Origin: Owenia fusiformis
Lineage: Eukaryota > Annelida > Polychaeta > Sabellida > Oweniidae
Direction: 5' to 3'
NCBI GenBank assembly: GCA_903813345.2
Contig: CAIIXF020000012.1
Location: forward strand, 9,694,432-9,758,431
DNA: 64,000 nt
Within the stretch, counting starts at the first letter, position 1, and each line of letters opens with the position of its first letter. The position numbers and the translations under genes were made by a program. The notes under the pieces are model-generated. The model did not search any database. It worked only from the letters and a program-made list of their open reading frames with translations, and was not told where the DNA came from. This document shows positions 12,301 through 27,300 of the stretch, piece by piece.

Positions 12301-15300
12301 ATTGCCAAGCCCTCATAAGGCAATATAGATAAATAACCATCTTCTTGGTCTACATACTCATTCTAAGATAAAAGGTCAATCATAAGGTATTTGGATTTTT
12401 TTAGGTATTTTGAGCTGTTATGTCATGGTCAACTTAATAGGCCAAGGTCATTCCAAGGTCAATATATAAATATCTGGCGTTATATGGCATTTGGGGGCTG
12501 CTGTGACCATTGGCGACCAATGATTAGGTGACCTGAGGTCAAGGTCAACTTTATGGATCAAAGTGAAACTCAACAGCGTTCTCTCAATAATAGAAGTGAA
12601 ATAGGCAATCAAATTTGCTCACTTTATCTAACACAAAATCAATGTGTTTCTTCAGGTTTAAAGTAATACATGTAGGTCTCTAAAGTCAAACCTCTCCCAT
12701 TGAAATAACACAGGAGGTGAAAAATTTTGACTTTGCGAAGCTCTATAACTTTAATTTTTCGTAAATGTTTCATACGACGAATAGATATATCCTGATCTCT
12801 GATTTGCCCCGAACCCACCATTTCCCATTGGTTTACATTGAAATAACGATTATAACGATTATTGGACCTATAATTATTGAGAAAAAAGTCTTGAGGTTTA
12901 GGAAATAAAGTCAAATTACAAATTCGCCTTCATAATCAGTTTTTTCATTGCAGGTTATGAAAATAAAAAAAAATAAAAAAAAATAAAGCTGCTAAACACG
13001 TAAGCCTATGGTAAAAAGGTTACCAAACTTGTGGAGGGGAGTGAACCTACCTGCTCTCGCAAGGCTCTTGAGTTTCTTAAAGAACTCAAAAGCATCGGGA
13101 TGGTTTGATATATGAAGTGCCCAGGATACAATAGCAAAGTCAAATGGATCATCAATGTCAGCTAATGTCCCGGCGAGGAAATCACTAGCCTTGTCCCTGG
13201 AGTTTATGACAGCATTTGCAGCTTCCTAAATCAAATTCATGAAGAGTTACTGTAAAATTACTTAAAAACGTCAAATGAATATTTATTTTCTTCACTATTA
13301 TACAACAAGTGTCTGCCATGGAGGGGAATTGTACAATATGTTTTTTCCAAGGGGGAATGCTGTCCACTGACAGTCAGACATGCCTCGAGGCAGCAGTCCT
13401 ATTATCAGTGGACAAGATATCCCCGAATGGAAAATATCTGCTCCATTTTACGAAAATGTGGGAGTCATTGTTTTTCTATTCGAATGTTTAACTGAATGCT
13501 TTTTTCGAATGAATACAATACCTCATTCTTCCACTCAAGTTATCATGGATCTGAAGCACATTCACCATAACGTCCAAAATGTTGTGTTTACGTGCAATAT
13601 CAAGACAGAAAATAACTTTTCTAAATTTTGCCAATCCGAGCAGTCAACCTCTATGAGAAAGGACGATTCTCGGTTTGGAGAACAGTCTCCTGGGCTAATA
13701 ATTTTTTTCATGAAAAATATAGAAATATTACCCAAATTAAACTATGAATATTCAAAAGAGGACATTTAGATCTACAAGATGTAAAAATAACAAATTGGTC
13801 TGAAGCAGGGATAACAATCAATTAGACCAATTCAATAAAATACAAGTCTCGATTTGGGGAAAAAAGTTCATAAGTGTACTGCGCTAATATTTTTTTGCGA
13901 AAAATCTAGAAATATTACCCAAATTAAATTATGACCATTCAAAAGAAGACCTTCAACTCTATATTATGAAAAAAAATCAAATTTGTCCGAAGCAGGGATA
14001 ATGCTCATTTATATTGATGAACTTCGTTCTCCAAACCGAGAATCGTCCTTTGTTATTTATTTCATTCAATTACCCCTGTTAGTGATATATCCCCGGACAG
14101 TGCAATTACGACATGTGCCGTAAGTGAGATGTTCCAATAGCCTTCGACACCTTTCAAAGTAGTGCGCTTGGGGTTCATAGGCCGGAAGTATAAAGGTCCT
14201 GATTCCATAAAGGCTCCACACGATGTGTTCTGATTACTTATTATCCAGGTAGCCATATCATTCATCAGATCAACGGGAATATAGAACTGATTTTCCCAGT
14301 TTGAATCCCTGGCGTATTTTAATTGGTTGAAGAAATGCGCAGTCAGCCTTAATTAATAAATCAAAATCGTTACACTTGATATTCATTCAGATGTTCTAGA
14401 TTATGATATTATTTAACGTATGTTAAAGATATATCCTCACACAAAAGGGTATTTTATTTACGATAGGACACATCAAACGAAAAAAATCAAAAATTATATG
14501 AATCAACCTCAAATTAATGATAAACATATCAAGCAAGAACTGATTTTATATTTACCACAAACTTGGTACTTTTTCTCGTGTAAACATCGAGTATCCTCCA
14601 CGTACTTTCTCATGTCTCACCATTTGCATATAATCTGAAAATCACAGACGATTAACTTATAATTTCTGCAAAATCGACATTTATTTATACACTAAATATA
14701 TCCAAACTACTTGGTTTGGAACTTCTTTTTATTGGAAACAGTAACAATTGTCATTTGTTAATGTCAGGCTATGATGATTCATCCCACCAAGGTGCTACCC
14801 TTAGGCTACCATATCGACCATTCATTATAACTGGGGCATGGCGAAAAAGATTTAGGGCCCCAAAAATTTCGTAGGGCCTCAGAAATGTCGTATGGGCCTT
14901 TTTGGGCATTATTTTGTCTATTGAGCCTTTCTTAGGTCAAATTATCAAAATTGGGCCTTAATTTTTAAAGTTTGGCCCAAATTTTGGTTTCAGGGGCCCA
15001 AAAATGTGCACCCCCCCCCCATTGTTAACTTTTGGATCCGCCAGTGATATATTTTCATACATTTTACGGCAATTAGAAACGCACGGAAAAAAATTTGGGC
15101 TGTCGTTTGACCATTTTCCTGCAACATTTCAACGAATCTGAATTGATTTTCTCCTTGAAAAATTACATGTGGAATTTTTAATGTTTCTTCAGCAAATTCT
15201 TCAGAAACTAGTTTCAAGCGTAAAATTGAATTTAGCAACCACTTTGTGTAACTTTACAATCCCCCTCTTGGTCCTCAGTAGTAATTTCCATGAACTGTTC

Positions 15301-18300
15301 ATCTTCCTTTATTTACCACATTTTTTATTGTCTTTGTAATTTCTATTTACAATATATATGGTTGAAGATTCTTACTATAAATCATTTTATCCAGATTCTT
15401 AGTTTGCTGTTCATTTGTAAGTTGATCTGTAGCTTTGAAGTATTTCAAATACCAAAGATTGTGTGTGAACTCAAAGAAATAACTTTCCATATGTCCATTC
15501 GGTATACCAAGCGTTGGGTATGTGGATCTGCTCGATGTGTAAAATCCTGGTCCAATAACATCCCCTATAACAGGTATAATATCTATATAGTGCTAGTATA
15601 AGTAGTTATATAATTAGGAATGCTTTGAAGTTTACCTTTTGTGTTTATAGTCAATTACCCTGAGTGTCTTATGTACATGTATATTAGAAGGTCATTTACT
15701 GAATATACAATGATTCATTTAGATATTAGCCTCTGCATTTTTGTCGAAAGTGATGTTAATAAATTGTAAAATTTGACTTACCAACTATTGATACGACACA
15801 GGTATTTGATCCAGGAATATAAAGATGGTTTCTCTGTTCTAGCACAATGAACCTCTCAGGAATGGGAATCACGAGGTCAGGTATCATGAATTGACTGTAT
15901 TTCACGAGATCAACAAAATAGGTAGTTGGCCACCTGTTTGGAATTCCATCCATCTATAAGTAATGATACCTAATTAGTATTTCAATTAAGGATTTAAGCC
16001 TTGGACTCAGTGCATTGTGTGCTGAACCATTCCATGAAGATGTTGTTTCCAAATATTTGCATGACCGCGCAGCAGGAATCCAAAGTTTAGGAAACAACAC
16101 ATTTAGTCTTAGGCTTAAATTCTTTTCACACATTGCAAAATATTTTTTACAAAATCATCAGGAACGAAATCACTAAAGAACACATTTTCAATGGAATTTT
16201 TTGCAAGTGTCAAGTTGGCAAGTCATCAAATCATATGTGAAAAGTTCATTCATCACCATGACAACTGTCTAACTAGTGACCTTGAGTGTGAAATTGATTA
16301 TTTCACACATTGTTCTATATGTGAAATACTGTGTTCGGATTGACTGGAATCAGACGCACCTTACCTAGCTATGTGTGAATTAATTTTAATTACCAAGGTG
16401 CAAATACGTAGTTTCATAACTGGTGGCTCATTCGGGTCAAATAACATGGATGATAGAGGAAAACATCCTCTAAACAAAAAGATTTGGATTTATTAGTTCG
16501 ATTTTCATATAACTTTTCAAAGTTTGATAATTATCAAATAAAATATATATTCTGATATGATATGTGTTTTGCTCAATCAATCAATCAGAATATATATAGG
16601 GTGTCTCAAAAAATGTACCCAAAAGTATATCAACAGCATAGACAAACCAATCAATATTTTCAGACATTTTTGCATGGTCTTGTAGTCAAAACATATACGT
16701 TTTTCCCATATACACAGTTTTTAATTCAGTTTTGCCTTTTTGATACTTTAACCCTTTACCTTTTACACCGCATAATCAATGTTACCTCATATTTTGATGA
16801 CAGTCTGCATCCTTACTACTACATTCTTCATCACATTTGATATTCCTAGTGAAATATTTTGATTTCTGTTTGAATGCTTGTCTGAAGTAGTTCTAGGTCT
16901 CTTAGCTTGGGTTTGGCATAAAAATGGTCCTTCAAATAGCCCCAGAGAATAAAGTATTGACCGTCAAATCTGGTGAATAGGGAGGCCCTCACAATGTCTT
17001 ATAGGCCCCATACACAGAGAGGTCGGACGTTCAAGAAACTGAATTGGCTGTAATTCTAGTGTAGCCTTTGTTGTGTGTAGAGGGGCTCAATCAATTTGAC
17101 ACCACTGTGTTTTCATTTGGATATCATTTGGTCCCCAGGCTAGCCTGCGTAACTCTGGAAGGTAACTCCTGAATCATTTGCCGATATGTTGATCTGATTG
17201 TCTGTGTTTGTTCTGCCATCGTCATCCTCAAACATCTCTCTCTGTGGCTATTTGAAGGAGTGTTTTAATGCTCATTCCAAGCAAAAAGACCTACAACAAC
17301 TTAAGGGCAACATCCAAAGAGAAATCTAAAACATTCCACAGGAATTAATATCAAATGTGATGAACACTGTAGAAGTAGTAAGGATACAGGCTGTCATCGA
17401 AATATGAGGTTACATTGATTAAGTGGTGTAAAAAAGTAAAGGGTCAAAGCATCAAAAAGTCAAGACTGAAATAAAAATGGTGTATTGGGGAGAAAACTTT
17501 CATGCTTTGCCTCCATGACTATACAAAAAATGTCTGAAAATATTGATTGGTTTATCTGCTCTGTGATATATTTTGGGGTACATTTTTTGAGACACCCTGT
17601 ATATTCATACTATGAACTATACAGTAAATTTTAATTGGTAACATACTAACCAAGACATAAATTTTACCGGAACAAATTTCACCGTGTCGAAAGTTTTCTA
17701 TACTAATTTTAAACTTTGTAGAACCTTTCCGAAGTGGCAGTATCGGCATGTGTACATATCTACTTTCCCCGGGAAATAACTGAAACGGTGAATATTTGAG
17801 AACATCATGAATACTGTATAAATATAATTATTATTAGGGGACTACTAATATACTATGTAATCCTCCTAGCAGTGACCTATATATGAGTTTTGAGCTACCA
17901 AATGTTTATCATTTCATTATAGTATATATTCAGTTGGTAATCTGAATATGAACTTTTTAACAGTAGTTTTTCTTTATTCCATAACGCTTTAATCTGGGTA
18001 GATTTTTTGAGGTTTATGATAAACATTGATCAGGTAGTGCACAATTAATTTCTCATTACAAATTAAGTATGATTCTACGTCAAAATTTTATTATTTTCAA
18101 TATTTCCTCAAGATTGGTCATGGTATAAATATATGTAATGTCGTTTTCTCGTGTATAAATATATTGTACCATAAGAATAAAGTATGGTACTTACAGAAAC
18201 CATTGTTTGGATATCGCCATCTTTTAGTTCAGGCGCAAAGTGGCTTAGTGTTTCACCGCTTTTAGCATCAGCTACTACAAACTTGTATTGTTTAGAACCA

Positions 18301-21300
18301 ATAAGCGTCACCAGAACCTAGGTCAAATAGACAAACAAGGGTCAACTGTGTAGCTAAAAACCTAAAAATCCTCGATTCAATTATTAAACTAAAAAAAACT
18401 ATTAAAAAATTATTAAACTAAACTAAAACTAACTAAAACTATTAAACACTAGATGGCGATGTGCTGGTTCAGAAAAGGAGAAAAGGGGTTTTATACAGGA
18501 AACCAAATTAACAACAAGTACCAATGACTATATTCCATGTTGCAGTATATGCTGTGAATTATGATGCTATATTTATTTCATAATGATTGCAGGTTTTTTA
18601 AAGTGTGGCTCATTGCGGCTTTTTAGGTTTAGCTTTGATCTGACCATAGACACAAGTGATGTGGAGGAAAAATATTAATAGTATACGTTTTTGAAAAAGG
18701 TTACATGTATGTCCCTAGAAGAATAAAATATTAAAGATTTTGTCCTTGGATTGCCATAGTGACCAATGGTCAGAACTTTTGCGAACCATTGCAAAACCGT
18801 ATCACATATTTTTATAGGGACTACTACTTCTGTACAGTACACTATACTAGAGTACAGTACATTACAGTACAGTATTGTACAGTGCGGTACACTACACTAT
18901 CGTATAGTCTAATATAGTATAACATCTCTTCTGATTAGGTACTGTTAATCTGTGGATTACCTCAGATGTATAATCTGCGTTATTAGTCAGTCCTATTTGT
19001 ATCCCAATCTGTTCACCTAGTTTAGCCGTTTTGGGGAATTCACAACTGGTATACAGGTCCCTTATTGTTTCAACCTGGAATGTTAGATCCATTTGGTTGT
19101 AACTTAAAGCATACATGAGTAAACGGACTGCTCGTTAGCACACTACTATACCTAACACCTAGAAATGCATAAGATACTTTGTTTGTCTAATTGGATTGTT
19201 TAGTATATTTTTGAAAGTACCTTATCAACATCTAACTTTCAACCGATAAACCATTAATAAGGAACAGACAAATAAAAACAAATATATAATCATTACTAAT
19301 AAGCCAAATTCGTTGCTCATGAAAGTCAAATGCAAGGTATAGTAGAGTGGTTAGGCTCGAATCAACGACCTCTTAGGTACGACTCATATCCTCTAACTGC
19401 TTGGTCGAATCCCCAAGTCAATTTATGTTTGGTTTATCAACTTAGCTGACTTTATCTGGAGGAGGACGTTGGTATTCCTAGACGGCATCATGTCATATAT
19501 GAATATCAAATAGTTATTTACGAATATCCTTTGAACATTCATTATTTTCCTTGATTTTGGCAATTTAAAAACAATTTAATAAAAAAAATATATACGAGGG
19601 TTGTCCCATAAGTCTTGAAATTTTTATTCTAATTCAAAAAGATTTTGATGAATTTGGCTGAAAATTGGTATATATCAAGATCAATCAATTATCTTCAACA
19701 TGTGATAGTTTCATAACAAAATTATGAACTTGAGTAACTATTATGGTTGCTATGGTAACCGGGGGAGTCGGGGGGTGGGGCAGTAATGAAATATAGTAAA
19801 AATGTAAAATGGAGCCGTGGGAGTATTAAGGATTTTAAAGGATGGTATGTATCTTAAATTGTGAATCACCTGTCAAGATTGACAAAAACACTGTATTCTT
19901 GGTAAAATCTTATGAAATACCTCTGTGATGTCATAATAAACTAGCACAATTGCTCAATTTTGGTACAGAGCCACAGCATTTTGAAAATCAAAATGGCAGG
20001 GATTTTGTCACCAGATGTTAAATCTTTGCGTGCAGTTGTGCAATACCACGCCTCCTTAAGGCATACACCTACACAAACAAGAACAGCCATGGAAAAAGTA
20101 TATAGACAGTAAACTCCAAGTGCACCTACAATATGGAGGTGATAGAAGAAGTTAAAAACTGGAGATACCAGCCTGGAAGATCCTCCTAGAAGTGGAAGGC
20201 CAAAATCCAGTGACAATCTCATATCACATATTGCAGATAGAGTAGGCCTATAAGGGCTGAAATGAGAACTACTCAGTGTAGGAAGATCGCTTAGACTTTG
20301 ATATTAGTAAGAGTACTGCTCACAGAGTGATGAAGAAAGACCTTTGGATGTCAAAGGTAGCCCCTAGATTCATTCCACATATTCTGACAGAGGAGCAGAA
20401 AAGGCAACGTGTTGAGCTGAGCCAGGGGTTCCCAAATCCTTAATTTTTACGTCATATTTGTATTTTTATCCTGTTTTCTGCCCCGGGTACCCCCAACATT
20501 CCATTTTTAATCATCTGTAACATTACCAAATGATCTTATTATGCTATGAAACTTACAGAGATAGTAGAAATATATCTACGTTAGAAAATGTGAAATTTTT
20601 ATCATTGTATCTCAAATATTCTATGAATAAGAATAAAAATTTCAAGACTTATGGGACAACCCTCGTATATATACTAGTATTACTTAAAACAATGAATAAT
20701 CCAAATCCATTTAGTTTTTTCAACTTACCATTTTTGGAAACTGTGATACACCCAATCCATTGTCTTTGCTCATTGAGATGGCCGAGACGACCCAGTTGAT
20801 TGGCTGTGAAGGAGGCTTCACCATTGAATAACTGTCCCCTGTGGGCCTGTTCATAATTAATAAAAAATATTGATCAATTTTGATATCATTAAACATTTTA
20901 TGTGCAATGAAAGGGACAAGCAATTGAAGGATTACTCAAAAACAGAGCCCGTCAAAGGTGCAATGCAACCAACAAAACTAAAATGATCAATTCAAAAATA
21001 ATCATAGTTTGGACAAAAACGTTTAGGAAAAACAAACAAGTAAATCATTATTTAAAATAGGGTAGTTGGACTTTTAATTTGAAGAAGTATTATTGCGCAC
21101 AGTGCTGTCTTAATAGAAACGTTGTTCTCTTGTGGTTCAAATCATATTTAATTACCTACTTTGTATATCCTCCACTCCAAGCCCATGTGATATCCGTGAA
21201 TGGGTACATATATGGCAAATGCATGAATACATCTTTTTCTAATGCAAACTCTCTACTAGAACTAAGTTGGTCTGCAGTCTTAGCACCTTAAAACAAAATA

Positions 21301-24300
21301 CAAAGAAACATTGGTAGATATAATCAAAATGGTATTTAGACAGGAATGATATTAAAAAATGTCAAATCTATACAAGAATAGTATTATAAAGCAAGAAAAA
21401 GACAGCACAGCTCGCCGTTCCATTGTCTTAGTTAAGTCCAGCGTTTTTATTTACAAACTTGATAAACTTTTTAAGAACAGTATTAAGAACTTACTCGTAT
21501 AAGAAGGTTATAAGCTCCACAGCTCAACAATTTTACAAATAACATCGTGTATTGTGTCTTGTCTAAGACATTAATTCGCCAAAATTCCGTTACATTTTTA
21601 ATTTATTGTATAAAATATACAAGTTTCCTCAAGTAAATATCTCAACGGGACCTTGAAGCACAGTTATTTGAGCAGTTCATTGTTTTCACAATTGACATTG
21701 TACTCACATCCCATTTCATCAGCTCCATCATCGCAGTGATACGTTCCATCACAATGATGTTCTATTTTGTAGCACGTACCATCAAAACATCTTAACCAGC
21801 CCAATGTCCCATTACATGTGTCTGAAAAGGTTTGAAATCAAATAATCAATAGAACTTTCTATATAAACCCTATCACCTTTGGTAAGTAAAAAATAAGCTG
21901 TTATACAGGATGGGCCAAAAGCGTCCACATTTTTTTATTCTGATTTAAATCCCACTTGGGTAGCAACACAATAGAATTTGCTGTGGTTTATTTTTAAGAA
22001 TGTATGGTTTTATCAAAAGGAAAGTGCATTATTTTTCTATTGTTTTTAAAGAATGTACACTTGGCAAGCTATCAAAAACAAGTGAGACATAAATGACCAT
22101 TGACAGTTTTTGATAGTTTTCATTCCCTAAAAACAATATACAAAAATACATGTACCCTTCTCTTGTTACTGTGCATTCATTAGAATAAAACAATTTATCA
22201 ATTTTTGTTGCTATCTACATCATTGATCTTATCTTACTTACAAATATTCTGCTGTATTCAAATTCAATGTTCTGGACTGGACAGTCACCTGTAGTGCACT
22301 GACAGCTAAACTAATTATAGCCCACTCAGTCACTTACATCAACTTACACTCATGAGGTCAATGCAACCAACTCTTTTTGTTGTTACAATTAATTGGCTAT
22401 ATAACAACAAATTTTAACCAATAAGAGCCAGGGTCATTGTGAGCCTGGTTGAATTTTGGAAAATTCACAGTTTGACATGTTTGAATAGTCAACACAAAAG
22501 AAATAAAATTTTCCAGATTAGATCATGGACCACTTACCTGCAATATACCATTTACCTGTAATAAGAATGTGTGTGATTTAAGTAAGATAAAGCATTCGAA
22601 TTCGATTTGATAAGAAATAATAACCTCAGGCCTTCGGCCTTCGGTGTATTATTTCTTATAAAATCTCATTCTTATGCTTTATCCAGTACATAACTTTTGG
22701 GAAAATTCATGGATTTATTAAAAAATCTTGATGCTGAATCAGATCATCTTTATCTTACTTATTTTTCTAATATTTCACTTTTTCTAGAAAGTATTTCAGA
22801 ATATACTGAACACAATATACCCACTATGTTTCTCTGACGGACCAGATGACATGTCAGTTTGGTACTTGGAGGTACAGGGTGGTCAAAAAATGGAAACTCT
22901 GCATTTTCCTCATATCTTTGTCTTTTTACAAAATTACTCCCTGATATTTCAGACATTTGTACATCATTCACTTTCCTACCATCCTACTATATTTCATGAC
23001 TATCAGAAAGGTAGTAACAATTTTACAGCACTTTGAATAACATGCTTTAGGTTTGGCCATCATTGTTCTGTAGGCAAACTTGCACAGTTGTCAATGGCCC
23101 GAATGCATTCCTGCACATGAACAACTTTATCCTATTTTTGTTGGAGTAACTGCAACCTACACACAATGACATAATCAATCTATACTAGCCACTATGTCAT
23201 AGTTTTCGATAAACCAAATTGTGGCAGTGCTTGAATATTTGTTCCAACCAAAAGCTGTATAACTTACTTGGAATGGTTGTGACATTAGCATCAGAGAAAA
23301 CATGTAGACCAGCATACTGAAATGAATATACATTGTTGAAGCTTAACAGAGTGTAAACATGGCATCAATTCTTAGAATATGTCGCGATGTTTAGCAGCTA
23401 TTTCATGAATGGTTTTATAAAACTTTCCACAGGTCATTAAGATAGTATCAAATGGTGGCATTGTATAATTGTATACCCTACGCAGCGATTCAGGGTAGAT
23501 GGGTAATTACTAAAAGCCAAATAAATGCATGTGCTCTGTAGATGCGCAAGTACAGAGTTTGAAAGCATTCGTATTCACTGAACTATTTATAGAAGTATTG
23601 GATGTAAGGAAGAGGTTGAAATGTAAAATGAGAGAACAAAGTTGGGTTTGTTGATCTTGACCTTTAGTGGAGCTAGAATAATAAGCTAAATTAATACAAG
23701 CTACTTATAATGGCAAAATATTCAATCTCTTTTTGTCGCCTAGACGAAGCTCTCTTTAATCGAAACCATTAAAAGCGTTTTATCTATGAATTTTTGGTGC
23801 TCTTACTACAAACGTTGTATTGCTGTCTATACCATGGGTCTGCGTATTAAAGTACGTCGTCTTGTCGTTCCAATCGGTACCTCGCCATGTAACCATTGAG
23901 CTGATATTTGTGTGGCTATCATATGACAATAACTCATCAGTTATCTAAAATCATCAGCAGAACATTTCCCTCAACAGTTGGCTTATTTATTACAGTCGGA
24001 ATCAAAGAAAAAGACGAAATATTAATTATGGTATTGTCTGATTAAGAAAGTTAAGACTCTTGAACCTGAAAAGTGTTTATGAAAAATTGAAAATGTATAT
24101 TCACATTTAATCTTTATTTGAATAAATACCTGGTCTTCCGTTATGAAATTTCTTCCACCCATGGTATATAGGTAGTAATTGAGTGCACTGAACGAAACCC
24201 ATGTTCCTGGGTCAGCCTGTCCAATTATCTCAATTTCTTTCAAACTAAAGTCTTTTCCTTTGTTTGTTACCAGATCTACCTTTTAAGTACAATAAGAACA

Positions 24301-27300
24301 CCATTTTGAATACAGCTTAAGTGCAAGGAACATAACCCCTCCATAAGTTGTGATGCCGGAAGACCCAATCGAAAAAAGTATCAAAAAACATAAAATCTTT
24401 TACTTCATTTTGAATTAGTCAGATATGATGCAATTGTAACCTCCAAAATTGTCAAACTTATGCAGGGGGTGTCCTGGTGTATGTCGCATGAACCCATGAA
24501 TGCTACTTTCTTCTTTTCATCGATTTTTAATATGAAAGGAAATCAAGCCACCCAGTGGATTTGATCTGTATGATTGATCTTACCGTAAATATTTAAATGT
24601 ATTATTCACGAGGTTCTTTAAGCAGATTTGATCTTCCCAAAGGAAATGTGGGAAAGGTATATTTCCCAGTAGAACTAAACATGCCCGTGTTCGCAGATAT
24701 GATGACTATTATGAATACAACATTATACACTTACTTGGTGAAGACCTAAACCATCAACAAAGAAGGAAAGAGAATCAGCTATGATCTCGCCATTCTTCGC
24801 ACATGATACCACCATCCGGGCACTTGGCATCATATCACGTGACAAGGCAACCGAAAATGTTTTCTGCTTTGATGTCAAGGAGATGTGACTCGATACAACA
24901 ATGTTTCCCCGAGATACAATCTGAAATGAAATCAGTGCGATTGGGTAGTTACTCTTGACATTGAACTTGAGCTACTCTTCAGGGATTGAGAACAAAAAAG
25001 GTAGAATATGACCAGATCAAAAATAAGCACAACATATTTTGTCAAAAACGATTTGACTTACCTGATAGAAAAACTTCTGAATGTATGCACTACTTCGAAC
25101 TGTAAACACCATATAATGGTTCACCTGCAAAAAATGTCATTCGTTCAAAGAATGAAACAAATGATTATAAGAATAAAATATATTATTCAAAATATCTTGA
25201 TATGACTCTGCATATTTACCTCAATAATAATTGCTAATCAGATTTTTGCAAATATACGAAATTATAAAAACCGGATAAGAAATAAAGCGAAATAGTTATA
25301 AATCAAATCTAAAGAATGTTTATTATACCTTTGGGTGTCTTGTTGATGAGGTCACCTGTATATAATTGTTACGTAAGCTATACGTTCTAGAAGCAATCAT
25401 CCTTATCTCTGGCAGAACTATTCCTTTTACAGAATATTTTGCCTGAAAACAAATGCAAAATATTGACAAAAACAAATTACAGGACAAACAAACAAACAAG
25501 CAGGCAAAAAACAATTAACAATGCCGGCAGTCTCTGAGGTGAGTATAGGATTCTTAATCTACTAGGTGTATGCTGCATGCCATTAATGCATCACAAATGT
25601 TTCCGGCATGCTGGAACAAATTCTCTATGAGCACTAGTAAGTCATTAGATAATGAGATATCAATTATGACTGACCTAAAATCAAGATACATCTTCATGAA
25701 TTCATATGCAGATTTATTGTCAAGGCACTGTCCTTTTCTATGGAGCTTTACTTCAATCACTCCTTGTGAATATATATTTACAGCTATATTGTAATGTTAC
25801 TAAATATTACACACCTTTATCGTTATTGACTCCATGTCGTTGCCAGGCGTGATGGAATGATGAAGAATGTGGTCGTCAGGCATAGGAAAAATATCCGTCC
25901 TGGTTTTGGAACCCCCGCCCTGTGTCTGGTACAGTATAGTCAGTTGGACTGCTCCACCGTTTAGAGCATTAGGTTCATAGCCATCGCTTTGTGACAGAGC
26001 TATCTGAATAACACAGTGCATGCTGTCAAATATCAATGAATAACCATTTGATGGGTCAAAATGTTAAGTTTTTTTCTCTGAAACTTCATATCCATCAGGC
26101 AGGATCTTCAAATTACAGATGTAACACACATATTCTTAAGAAATCAGCAGAATTGTAGATAGGGTAATTAAATTAATATGATGTCAACACATAAGTTCCA
26201 ATAGACAAAACCGGAAAGGCTATACCATGATAGTTGGTACTACATTATATTGTAGATAATTGAATGAAGTATATTTGAGGAAAGTTTCAACAACCTAGCT
26301 TTACTAATAACGATTTTACAAGTGGAGTCCCCTTTTGACCCCCCCCCCCCCTGGGGCTCATGTGAACCTTTTTACATTGGGGCTTCTAGGGTTGAATGCC
26401 AGCAAAAACAGCAAACGAAGAACTTACTAGAACTAGTACAAGACAATTATCAACAATCTTAGCCTCATGATATCAACTTACTGATCGATAACAACAAAAT
26501 ATACTTCATAATAGAATTAGTGAAACAAAGTTGCAGAAAATGCATGTTTTAAATAAAGAGAATGTTTATAGTTGACACCTTTAAAATGAACAATCTATTT
26601 TTTGATAATTTCACTATTTAAATGAATGATATTATATGAAAACAAAGTTAACAACTCCTTTTAACCATACATGGAAGTCTAATGCCATATTAGGCTTGAA
26701 GGTCCTCACGTCCCCTTCGACGAAATGGATAGAGTATCCTCCTGGTTGTATGAAAGTTGTCGCAGTACCCCATGTTGACTCGCAGGCTTGGTAATCATAG
26801 ACACGCACGGTACATTTCAACACTGTTCCTTCTAAATTTAAGATGCCCTTATGGGCACGAAGTTCCTCCATTGTTATTAGGAACTGGTGCTCTCTATCAA
26901 ACTGGAATGGATAAAAATGGGCAAGAAATATTGGTATCGTAAAATAACATAGGTAATTTTTGTATACATTTATGTGATAATATAAGTTTGATTTGATACT
27001 TTGATGAATTTGGATTAAATTTTTACCAACGCTATTTGATGACTTTAGAGTTATTTTATAAGTTTAGATGGTCGACCACGATTAATTGCTCAAAAGAAAT
27101 CAGGAAAAATCGAGAATTAGGAAATGTCATGGATACATGAGAAAAATAATTGAGGAGCGGACATTGTTTGAGGCCCTCTACATGTATTATCGTCTCATTG
27201 CCTTTCCTAGGGAAACTGTTACATAAGGAATGTCTTTGGTGAGCAGACAGCGATTATGGTCCCCTAAAATGCACTTAAAGATCTAATAGCAAAGGTTTTG

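Noticed and set aside
21908-22510. Possible mariner element starting ACAGGATGGGCCAAAAGCGT
   Set aside because: Only one terminus is seen; no inverted partner was found up to the next exon.
22875-23270. Possible mariner element starting ACAGGGTGGTCAAAAAATGG
   Set aside because: One end only; probably a truncated relic but not supportable as an element.
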